Positions 1 to 6,581 of a stretch of 7,704 nucleotides of DNA are shown here, in pieces. The stretch comes from Verrucomicrobiia bacterium (lineage in GTDB: Bacteria; Verrucomicrobiota; Verrucomicrobiia; Limisphaerales; DTLC01), in assembly GCA_025061935.1 (NCBI GenBank), contig JANWZY010000046.1:1-7704 (forward strand), given 5' to 3'. Each line of letters starts with the position of its first letter. Position 1 is the stretch's first letter. Below the pieces are notes generated by a model. That model was given only the letters and a program-made list of their open reading frames with translations. It had not been told where the DNA came from and did not search any database. Both the position numbers and the translations under genes were made by a program.

Positions 1-98
1 TAGGACAAAGCAAGGCTACTTAGGCACTGATTGGTTCCGGCAAATGTGAGAGCCGCCGCACTATCTTCTGGCAAGACTGTGGACTGGGCAGTTGAAAA

Positions 99-140
99 AG
101 CAGGGCTAGGGCGTAACGCTCCAGCAGAGTCGGCCCTGCT
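99..140. other. Stem-loop in the leader upstream of the ATPase gene
   Basis: AGCAGGGC at 99-106 is perfectly complementary to GCCCTGCT at 133-140, with a 26-base loop that contains a small GCG-TAA-CGC hairpin at 111-119. Read on the minus strand, the stem is followed directly by a run of five T (complement of the A run at 95-99), so it could act as an intrinsic terminator for leftward transcripts. On the plus strand there is no T run and it would simply be leader structure. A second imperfect stem, 163-171 with 186-193, lies just downstream. The rest of 1-239 shows no convincing gene and no clear -35/-10 pair. A chance origin in GC-rich DNA is possible. Confidence 0.3.
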
Positions 141-239
141 CACGAAAAAAACCGGGCGCACACGAAAAGTTTCCGCTCCGGCCGCAACTTTCGCGTACTT
201 GCGTTGTTGTATCTAGCACTGAGAGTTTGCGAAGGCTCG

Positions 240-1991
240 ATGGCGTTTGTTTCTGTCAAAAATCTCGTTGCAGAGGTCGCGGGTGCCACGCCCGGGCAGT
301 TCGATGAGTGGCACCGCGCATGGCAAATTGCTGTCCAGAACGGGTCGCAGGAGCCACTGTTGTCGTTCATCAGCCGCGAGGCAGGGCTGACCGACGAGCA
401 ATTCCTCACGCGCTTGGCAAGCAAGCTCGGCTGGCCGTATGTGGACCTGCGCAAGTTGGCGATCCCGCCGGAAGTGCGGAACAAGATCTCGACCAAGGTC
501 GCCTTTCAGTATTCGGTCATTCCGATCCGGTTCGAGAACGGGACGCTGCAGGTGGCCGTGAGTAATCCGTTCGATAACGCGATGTTGAACGCGGTCCGGT
601 TCGATGCTGCTGTGCCTGTCGAGTTCGCGCTTGCGCCCAAAGACGAGATCGAAAAAGCGCTCAAGCGGTACTACGGTGTCGGTGCTGAAACGCTCGAAGA
701 ACTGAAGCAGGAAGAGGAACCGATCGAGCTACTGGTGAGCGAAGACAAGGAAATCACTGGCACAGACCAAGAGGCCAGCGTAATCAAGTTCGTCAACCAG
801 ATCATTTGGGAGGCGTACAAGGACCGGGCGACCGACATACACATAGAGCCGTGCGAAGACGAGCTGCGGATACGGTACCGAATCGACGGCATACTCCACC
901 AGACGCCTGTGCCGCCGCAACTGAAGCGGTACCAGGCAGCACTGATCTCGCGCATCAAGGTCATGAGCGGCATGAATATAGCCGAGAAACGGTTACCACA
1001 GGACGGCCGGATCAACGTGCGGATCAAGGGGGAGGAGATAGACATCCGCGTTTCGACCGTACCGACCGTGTACGGCGAGAGCGTTTCGCTCCGGTTGCTT
1101 TCGCGCGGCAAAATTTTCCTTAGCCTGGACAAGCTCGGGTTCTCACCCAAGGACGAGGCGATCATTCGCGAGCTGATAGTCAAGCCGCACGGGATATTGC
1201 TCATTACCGGTCCGACCGGCTCGGGCAAATCAACCTCGCTGTATGCGATGCTCGCCACAATCAATTCTGTCCACAAGCGGATTATCACAATCGAAGAGCC
1301 AGTCGAGTACGAGCTAAAAGGGATCAACCAGATCGCAGTGCGGCCCGAGATCGGTCTCACGTTTGCCGTCGGGCTCCGGCACATTTTGCGCCAGGACCCG
1401 AATGTAATCATGGTCGGCGAAATACGCGACCTCGAGACGGCAGAAATCGCGATTCGCGCCGCGTTAACCGGCCACCTTGTGTTTAGCACGCTGCACACTA
1501 ACGACGCGGCGAGCGCGTTCACGCGGCTGATTGACATGGGGATCGAGCCGTTCCTGGTCGCTTCCTCGGTCGAGGCTGTCATTGCGCAGCGGCTCGTGCG
1601 CACTATTTGCCCGGTGTGCAAGACCGAGCAAAAGATCGAGCGCAGCTACCTTAAGCGAATCGGGTTCCCCGAAGAGGATATAGACACCACCACGTTCTGG
1701 CGCGGCGCAGGCTGCGAAGACTGCCGCCAATTGGGCTACCAAGGCCGGATCGCAATTTACGAGCTGTTGCTCGTGAACGAGGCATTGCGACCGTTGATTC
1801 TGAACCGCGCGCCGGCCTCGACAATCGCGGCCAAGGCGATTGAAATGGGCATGCGCACGCTGCGTGACGACGGTTGGCTCAAGGTCAAGGCGGGGATCAC
1901 TACCGTGGAGGAAGTCCTACGCGTGACGCAGATCGAGAAGCACTTGGACGCTTTGATCGAGGACAAGGCCGAGATTTGGGCCAAGAGCTGA
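240..1991 (+). CDS. gspE: GspE/PilB-family assembly ATPase of a type II secretion / type IV pilus system
   Basis: This 583-residue protein is a cytoplasmic hexameric ATPase that powers extension of a pilus or pseudopilus. An N-terminal T2SSE_N/MshEN-like domain spans about residues 35-150, followed by the second N-terminal domain and the RecA-like core. Visible motifs are the Walker A box GPTGSGKST at 324-332 (Lys330), the Asp box IITIEEPVEY at 348-357, the Walker B region NVIMVGEIRD at 388-397 with catalytic Glu394, and the His box TGHLVFSTLHTND at 410-422. A zinc-binding tetracysteine follows (Cys457, Cys460, Cys492, Cys495), typical of extension ATPases (GspE/PilB) and not of PilT. The ATG at 240 is chosen because a GAAGG lies just upstream and the domain starts soon after; TTG codons at 204 and 207 would add about 12 unremarkable residues. 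The next gene starts after a single base. The family call is secure; whether it serves a T2SS or a pilus is not. Confidence 0.96.
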   Translation: MAFVSVKNLVAEVAGATPGQFDEWHRAWQIAVQNGSQEPLLSFISREAGLTDEQFLTRLASKLGWPYVDLRKLAIPPEVRNKISTKVAFQYSVIPIRFENGTLQVAVSNPFDNAMLNAVRFDAAVPVEFALAPKDEIEKALKRYYGVGAETLEELKQEEEPIELLVSEDKEITGTDQEASVIKFVNQIIWEAYKDRATDIHIEPCEDELRIRYRIDGILHQTPVPPQLKRYQAALISRIKVMSGMNIAEKRLPQDGRINVRIKGEEIDIRVSTVPTVYGESVSLRLLSRGKIFLSLDKLGFSPKDEAIIRELIVKPHGILLITGPTGSGKSTSLYAMLATINSVHKRIITIEEPVEYELKGINQIAVRPEIGLTFAVGLRHILRQDPNVIMVGEIRDLETAEIAIRAALTGHLVFSTLHTNDAASAFTRLIDMGIEPFLVASSVEAVIAQRLVRTICPVCKTEQKIERSYLKRIGFPEEDIDTTTFWRGAGCEDCRQLGYQGRIAIYELLLVNEALRPLILNRAPASTIAAKAIEMGMRTLRDDGWLKVKAGITTVEEVLRVTQIEKHLDALIEDKAEIWAKS

Positions 1992-1992
1992 C

Positions 1993-3369
1993 ATGGCGCG
2001 CTGGCACATTTGCAACGTAGTTGAGGTCGAACCGGCCGGGACACGCCTCTGGCAGTTCGAGGCGCGGAAGGACAGGTTCGTGCTCAAAGAGCAGGTCGCG
2101 TCGTCCGATACCAAGCCACTGCCGCCAAAGCTCGTAGCGCGGAGTCTAAGCTGGCTTTGGTCGAAAAAGCTCAACGTCGCCCTGTTGCCACCCGAGCGCG
2201 TGTTCATCCGGGTCTTGCACCTGCCCAAAGGCTCGTATGCCGAGCTGGTCTCGATGGTCGAGCTACAGTTGGAAAAGCTGTCGCCACTGCCGCTAACCCA
2301 AATCGTCTGGAGCCTGCATGCACTGCCGCAGCACACCAAGGATGGCTTGCAGCCTGTGGTAGTGGTAATTGCTGCGCGGGACAAGGTCGAGGAATACCTC
2401 GGCAAGCTCGAAGCGCAGGGGTTCCTCGCTGACAGGCTCGAGCTGGCCGCCCTCGATCAATTGTTAAGCTTTGCACCCGACACCGACGGTGTTTGGGTCT
2501 TTCCTGAGACAGCACCCGGGCCGAGCGGCGCATTGGTGGCATGGTGGATCGGCGGCGCGTTGCAGCACATCGGACTTATTTTGGCACCCCCGGGCCGGGA
2601 CATGGCCGCGGCCGTGCGTGACCAGATTTATCAGATGGCGTGGGGCGGCGAGCTTGAGGGCTGGCTCAAAGGTCTGCCCCCGGTCCACTTGGTGGCCGGG
2701 CCGGCTACGCGCGCCCAGTGGGAACACGCGCTCCACACAGGGCTGGGCGTGCCAGTGGCAGTTGCCGAACCGTTGCCACCCGAACAGCTTGCGGCGCATA
2801 CTGCGAAACGCGCTGCTGAGTCCGAACCGCGCCCGAACCTGCTCCCGCTCGAGTTTGCCACGCGGTACCAGCAGCAATTCGTTGACCGGTTGTGGATGCG
2901 CGGCCTGGGAGTGGTGATCGGGGTTTATGTGCTTTTCACGTTGATCCACCTTGGCGCGGCACAGGTAATCGCGTTCCGCGCGCAATTGGTCGAGAAACAG
3001 GTAGCGGCCATTGCGCCGCAATACACAAACGCGATCCAACTGATGCAGCGGTACGACGTGCTCCGCGAGCGGCATGAGCTTAAGTATGCCGCGCTCGACT
3101 GTTGGAAAGTGGTGGCCGAGCTGCTGCCGCAGGACTTGACGCTCCAAGGGCTTGACTTTGCAGAAGGCAGGCGGCTGACGCTTAACGGAACCGCCCCGGC
3201 CGAAAGCGTCAACCAAGTGATTGACTTCTACGAAGCGATGCGTAAGGCGAAGCTGGGCGACCAGCCAATGTTCACCAGATTCGGCGAGCTAAGCTACCGG
3301 AAAGACCCCAGTGGCCCGACCGTGTCGTGGAACTTCGTATGTGAATTGAACCGGGCCGAGACACCATGA
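1993..3369 (+). CDS. GspL-like protein: PilM-like cytoplasmic domain fused to a PilN-like membrane/periplasmic domain
   Basis: This 458-residue bitopic inner-membrane protein would dock the ATPase to the membrane and form the assembly platform with the next gene product. Residues 1 to about 300 resemble the actin-like cytoplasmic domain of GspL/PilM, including the segment LPPERVFIRVLHLP at 65-78 and VELQLEKLSPLP at 89-100, which match the family's pattern of an Arg-containing strand and a Glu-Pro helix. One transmembrane helix lies at about 305-323. It is followed by a predicted coiled coil (about 324-366) and a PilN/GspL-type periplasmic domain (about 377-458) beginning LLPQDLTLQGLDF. The length fits GspL (about 400 residues) better than PilM (about 350) or PilN (about 200) alone. 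The start lies one base after the ATPase stop, and the last bases overlap the next start as ATGA, so coupled translation is likely. No canonical actin-fold ATP-binding motif was obvious to me. An annotator might equally call it PilM. Confidence 0.86.
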   Translation: MARWHICNVVEVEPAGTRLWQFEARKDRFVLKEQVASSDTKPLPPKLVARSLSWLWSKKLNVALLPPERVFIRVLHLPKGSYAELVSMVELQLEKLSPLPLTQIVWSLHALPQHTKDGLQPVVVVIAARDKVEEYLGKLEAQGFLADRLELAALDQLLSFAPDTDGVWVFPETAPGPSGALVAWWIGGALQHIGLILAPPGRDMAAAVRDQIYQMAWGGELEGWLKGLPPVHLVAGPATRAQWEHALHTGLGVPVAVAEPLPPEQLAAHTAKRAAESEPRPNLLPLEFATRYQQQFVDRLWMRGLGVVIGVYVLFTLIHLGAAQVIAFRAQLVEKQVAAIAPQYTNAIQLMQRYDVLRERHELKYAALDCWKVVAELLPQDLTLQGLDFAEGRRLTLNGTAPAESVNQVIDFYEAMRKAKLGDQPMFTRFGELSYRKDPSGPTVSWNFVCELNRAETP

Positions 3370-4010
3370 CGGGCTATCTCGACAAGCTAACCCCGAACGA
3401 GCGCCGGCTGGTGGTATTAGTCGGCGTGGTCGTTTTCGCCATGTTAAACGTGTGGTTCGTCGGGCCGCGGTTCGGCGACTTAGGCCGCGCGCGCGCGCGA
3501 CTGTACCGGGCGCAGGACACGCTGAAACGGTACCAACTGGCTGCGTCGAAACTGCCCGAATTTGAAAGGCGCGTCCGCGAGCTTGAAAAAGACAACCCCG
3601 GCACAGCCAGAGATGACCAGTCTATCGAACTGCTGCGTGCGGTACAATCTACCGCCGGGCGGTGCGGCGTCGGCATCATGAATGTTGGCAAGTTGACCAC
3701 AAAAACGAACGATTTCTTCATCGAGCAGTCAATTGGCATAACCGTGCAGGCCCGGGAAGAACAGCTCGTGAATTTCCTCTACGAGCTTGGGGCCAGCGAA
3801 TCCATTATTCGCGTCCGCGCACTTTCGTTGCGCCCGGACCCGTCAAGAATGCAATTGGGGGGCAACGTGACGCTTGCGGCCAGTTACCAGCGCAAACCGC
3901 TGCAGAAGCAAGCGGGGGCTGCGCCGGTTGCGGCGCGCACCGGCACGCTGCCGCCGCCGAAGCAGGAGCAGGTTCCTAAACCAGCAACTCCAACTTCCAG
4001 GAGACCGTGA
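3366..4010 (+). CDS. PilO/GspM-like inner-membrane alignment protein with a Pro-rich tail
   Basis: This 214-residue protein has a short cytoplasmic N-terminus, one transmembrane helix at about 15-32, a charged coiled-coil stretch at about 38-78, and a compact periplasmic domain at about 86-174 of the PilO/GspM ferredoxin-like type (alternating strands and helices, for example QAREEQLVNFLYELGASES). Members of this family pair with PilN or GspL to form the periplasmic alignment complex. Position right after the PilM-N fusion and right before the secretin supports the call, since sequence conservation in this family is low. The start ATG overlaps the preceding stop (ATGA) and the stop overlaps the secretin start (GTGA). 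The last 40 residues (175-214) are unusual: Pro-, Lys- and Ala-rich, with no apparent fold. They look like a flexible periplasmic tail that could contact the secretin; that role is inference. Confidence 0.85.
   Translation: MTGYLDKLTPNERRLVVLVGVVVFAMLNVWFVGPRFGDLGRARARLYRAQDTLKRYQLAASKLPEFERRVRELEKDNPGTARDDQSIELLRAVQSTAGRCGVGIMNVGKLTTKTNDFFIEQSIGITVQAREEQLVNFLYELGASESIIRVRALSLRPDPSRMQLGGNVTLAASYQRKPLQKQAGAAPVAARTGTLPPPKQEQVPKPATPTSRRP
3999..4003 (+). promoter_or_regulatory. Ribosome-binding site supporting the secretin GTG start
   Basis: AGGAG lies three bases before a GTG at 4007, inside the 3' end of the PilO-like gene. The spacing is short but the match is good. The GTG start is favoured because it gives a complete signal peptide; the next in-frame ATG (4088) would remove it. 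Confidence 0.6.
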
Positions 4011-6265
4011 AAAAGACACTTCTAATCTTGGTGTGTTGCGCGTCGGTCAATTCCGCGCTTCTGAGCGCAGAAAAGAAGTACACGTTTATGCCCTACCCGG
4101 CCGGCCCGGAGCCGGTCGAGCCGGGTGCGACTTCAGCCGTTGCGGGTACAATCCATGCGCAACCGGCGGCGCCCGGCGTGCCGCGATTCGGCGCCCAACC
4201 AGTCGGTGCGCCGCCGGGTGCCCCAAGCATCGGCGTTGAAGCGGGGGCAACCCCTGCCGACCCGACCGAGCCGTTGCAGCCAGCTCAGCCAGGGATTGCT
4301 GGGTCCGGGAGCGGCGACACTGAACTGGCCCCGGGACAGACGCGGCCCGCACCCAGACCGCGCGCGCGGCTACAGCTTAGTAAGAAGCCCACTGAAGAAG
4401 AACCGGCAACCAACATGTTCAACTTTCCTGCCGTTGACCTGAACACGTTCTTGAATTTTTATGCCGAGCTGGTTGGGCGCACCATTTTGCGCCCGGCGAA
4501 CCTACCCGCGCCGCTCATCACTTTGAAAACGCAAACACCGCTCACGCGGACCGAGGCGATACAGGCGTTTGATACGGTGCTGGCCATGAACGGCATAACG
4601 ACCATCCCGGTGGGCGAAAAATTCGTCAAGGTCGTACCTGTCGCGCAAGCCGCTCAGGAAGCAGCCCGGTTCAGCGAGCTTGCGCCGGAAGAACTGCCGG
4701 AAGCAGCACAATACACGACACACGTAGTGCAGCTTAATTACGTGCGTCCACAGGAAGTAATGCCCGTGCTCCAGCAGTTCGCCAAAATCCCGAACAGCGT
4801 GTTCGCGATCGAGGGTAGCCAAATTCTAGTCATCCGCGACTATGCCGAAAACGTCAAGCGCATGCTCGAACTGATCCAGCAAATTGATGTGGCGGTACCG
4901 GCCGAGTTCGTGTTCGAAGTCATACCCATCAAGTACGCCCTCGCGTCTGACATTGCCAGCGCGCTCGCCAGTCTGAGCACCGGCGGCGGCAGCGCGACCG
5001 TGGGCGCAGCGGGGCCGTCCGGTGCCGGTCGCCCAGCCGCAACGCGCGGCCCATCCGGCAGACTCGGCGCGCGCATGGGAATGACCACGCCGGGCATGCC
5101 CATGACGCCTCAGCCCACACCAATGGCTGGGGCCACTCCTGGCGCGGCGCCGGGCGCGCAGCCGAGCTTCAGCGACCGGCTGCGTCAGATCATTCAGCGC
5201 GCTGCTACCGCTGGCGACATCCAAATCCTCGGCACAATGAAAATTATTGCTGACGAGCGTAGCAACTCGCTGCTCGTGTTCGCGTCGCGCGAAGACATGA
5301 AGACAATCAAGGATATTGTCGCCAAACTTGATACTGTCCAGCCGCAGGTGCTGATCGAAGCGCTCATCCTTGAAGTTGACCTGACCGACAGCAGGTCATT
5401 CGGCGTCAGTTGGTTGATGCGGCCGCAACAAATCAACAAATTCGGGCACAGCGGGGTAATTCAAAATGAGCCTACACTACCTGGCCTCGGCACGAACGGA
5501 TTAAGCAAGATCGCAGCGGGCCTGAGTTGGTGGGGCCGATACCCGGGTGACTTTGATGTTGCCGTTCAAGCGGCAGCAAACGACAGCCGCGCACATATTC
5601 TGTCGCGTCCGCACGTGGTAACCACGCACGCGAACCCGGCGACAATCCAGATAGGCGGTACGCGGCCGTACCCGACAGGCTCGGCCTACGGCTGGGGGTA
5701 CGGGTCCTACAACACCATCCAACAGTTGTTTATCGGTATCACGCTGGACGTGCTGCCATTAATCAACCCCGACGGGCTTGTTGTCATGGACATTCAGCAG
5801 ACGATTGATAGCGTCGGTGAGATGGTTGACATAGCAAACGTTGGGAAGGTGCCCTCGACAATAAGCCGCTCGGCGAATGCCAAGATCGCCGTGCGCGATG
5901 GCGAAACAATCATGCTCGGCGGGTTCATCACCGAGGACTTGAAGCGGTCAGACCAAGGAGTGCCAATATTAAAAGACATCCCGTTGCTCGGGTACCTGTT
6001 CAAGAGTACGAGTCGTAGCACGGACAGGCGCGAGTTGATTGTGCTCATTCGACCTAAGGTACTGCCGACACCTGAAGCCGCTGCCGCTGAAACGGCCCGC
6101 AGGACCGAATCGATGCCTCTGACGCGCGAGGCCGAGGTCGAGCATTTGCAGCGCGAATCGAAGCTCCAGCGTGAAGCGGCGGCGCGGCGGGCGAAGACCG
6201 AGGCGGCAATGCCCGTGTTTAAGGACATCGAGCTCGATACGAAAGCGAAGCCCCAAACCAATTAG
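4007..6265 (+). CDS. gspD: GspD/PilQ-family outer-membrane secretin with Pro-rich linker and periplasmic insert
   Basis: This 752-residue protein would form the outer-membrane channel through which substrate or pilus passes. A signal peptide with a Lys-Lys start and hydrophobic core gives a likely cleavage after Leu-Ser-Ala21. A Pro/Ala/Gly-rich, apparently disordered stretch runs from about 22 to 136. An N0 domain follows at about 137-212, an N1 (KH-like) domain at about 236-295, and a further N domain starts near 300. That last domain is interrupted by a low-complexity Gly/Ala/Pro/Met insert at about 326-386 and resumes to about 445. The secretin core runs from about 448 (QVLIEALILEVDL) to about 690 and holds the family signature VPILKDIPLLGYLF at 652-665 and the closing strand RRELIVLIRP at 674-683. 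A charged helical tail (about 690-752) ends the protein; I do not recognise a pilotin-binding S domain in it. The start is a GTG overlapping the preceding stop. Family assignment is secure; T2SS versus T4P is open. Confidence 0.95.
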   Translation: MKKTLLILVCCASVNSALLSAEKKYTFMPYPAGPEPVEPGATSAVAGTIHAQPAAPGVPRFGAQPVGAPPGAPSIGVEAGATPADPTEPLQPAQPGIAGSGSGDTELAPGQTRPAPRPRARLQLSKKPTEEEPATNMFNFPAVDLNTFLNFYAELVGRTILRPANLPAPLITLKTQTPLTRTEAIQAFDTVLAMNGITTIPVGEKFVKVVPVAQAAQEAARFSELAPEELPEAAQYTTHVVQLNYVRPQEVMPVLQQFAKIPNSVFAIEGSQILVIRDYAENVKRMLELIQQIDVAVPAEFVFEVIPIKYALASDIASALASLSTGGGSATVGAAGPSGAGRPAATRGPSGRLGARMGMTTPGMPMTPQPTPMAGATPGAAPGAQPSFSDRLRQIIQRAATAGDIQILGTMKIIADERSNSLLVFASREDMKTIKDIVAKLDTVQPQVLIEALILEVDLTDSRSFGVSWLMRPQQINKFGHSGVIQNEPTLPGLGTNGLSKIAAGLSWWGRYPGDFDVAVQAAANDSRAHILSRPHVVTTHANPATIQIGGTRPYPTGSAYGWGYGSYNTIQQLFIGITLDVLPLINPDGLVVMDIQQTIDSVGEMVDIANVGKVPSTISRSANAKIAVRDGETIMLGGFITEDLKRSDQGVPILKDIPLLGYLFKSTSRSTDRRELIVLIRPKVLPTPEAAAAETARRTESMPLTREAEVEHLQRESKLQREAAARRAKTEAAMPVFKDIELDTKAKPQTN

Positions 6266-6289
6266 CCCCAACTGACCGCCTTGGCCCGG

Positions 6290-6348
6290 GTCCGCGCTCG
6301 GACGCTGGCGCCTAACCAGCCGCGCGCGACAGAGGTCTGCCCGGGCAG
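6290..6348 (+). repeat. Cluster of small inverted repeats in the secretin 3' region
   Basis: Two hairpins sit back to back: GTCCG-CGCT-CGGAC at 6290-6303 and GCTGG-CGCCTAA-CCAGC at 6304-6320. They are followed by the perfect 12-base palindrome CTGCCCGGGCAG at 6337-6348. They could stabilise the 3' end of the operon mRNA. Each is short enough to arise by chance in GC-rich DNA. Confidence 0.35.
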
Positions 6349-6393
6349 CAGGGTTGAGCATAAACCGGGCTTGACCGCAGTTGAGTATCGGCC

Positions 6394-6423
6394 AAAATTC
6401 GGATGCAACCATCCGAAATTTTT
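6394..6423 (+). terminator. Intrinsic terminator after the four-gene operon
   Basis: TTCGGATG at 6398-6405 pairs perfectly with CATCCGAA at 6410-6417 around a four-base CAAC loop. A tract of five T (6419-6423) follows one A after the stem. An A run (6394-6397) precedes the stem, so it could also work leftwards. It begins about 130 bases after the secretin stop and lies about 160 bases before the pilin start, so it probably separates two transcripts. Confidence 0.75.
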
Positions 6424-6496
6424 GGTGTTTAATTGTTGGACAGGCCGTGCTTAGCTTGAGGCGGAATCTCGGCAACAGCGGGCGATTGGTAAGTTT

Positions 6497-6521
6497 GGAA
6501 TCATACTAATTCGGATCATAC
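6497..6521 (+). repeat. Short direct repeat upstream of the pilin gene
   Basis: ATCATAC occurs at 6500-6506 and again at 6515-6521, exactly 15 bases apart, within slightly longer units (GGAATCATAC and CGGATCATAC, eight of ten bases matching). It could be a regulator-binding pair or a chance repeat. Confidence 0.25.
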
Positions 6522-6581
6522 ATGTCCGCTTGGTGCCGGGTTAAGCACGCAAACACAAGGCAGACAACCCGACAAGCAGAC

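Larger units (their letters stand above)
6266..6581 (+). other. Intergenic region between secretin and pilin genes
   Basis: These 316 bases hold no convincing gene. They contain three small inverted repeats close to the secretin stop, an intrinsic terminator at 6394-6423, and a short direct repeat at 6497-6521. I could not find a convincing -35/-10 pair or a correctly spaced -24/-12 element for the pilin gene, although the terminator implies that a promoter should lie between about 6424 and 6570. Confidence 0.6.

Noticed and set aside
31..216. 61-codon plus-strand open frame in the leader
   Set aside because: No ribosome-binding site, no family resemblance, and it ends in the region expected to be the ATPase 5' leader.
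204..239. Upstream TTG starts for the ATPase
   Set aside because: The 12 added residues match no known part of the family, and the ATG at 240 has a nearby GAAGG.
671..1621. 316-codon open frame on the minus strand inside the ATPase gene
   Set aside because: It is an antisense shadow: its Asp-Leu-Pro-Glu-Pro-Val-Gly-Pro-Val stretch is the known reverse reading of a Walker A region, and the plus-strand gene has every catalytic motif.
2464..3216. 250-codon open frame on the minus strand inside the GspL-like gene
   Set aside because: No recognisable domain or ribosome-binding site, composition typical of antisense GC-rich coding DNA, and fully overlapped by a gene with clear family features.
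4007..4072. Possible lipoprotein signal on the secretin because of Leu-Val-Cys-Cys in its signal peptide
   Set aside because: The residues before the cysteine do not fit a lipobox (no small residues at -1 and -2), and a signal peptidase I site Leu-Ser-Ala lies further on.
6437..6546. Two sigma-54-like sites before the pilin gene (near 6437-6450 and 6531-6546)
   Set aside because: GG to GC spacing is nine bases in the first and eleven in the second; ten is required.
6522..6581. Upstream ATG for the pilin-like protein
   Set aside because: It would give an untypically long 30-residue leader with no better ribosome-binding site.
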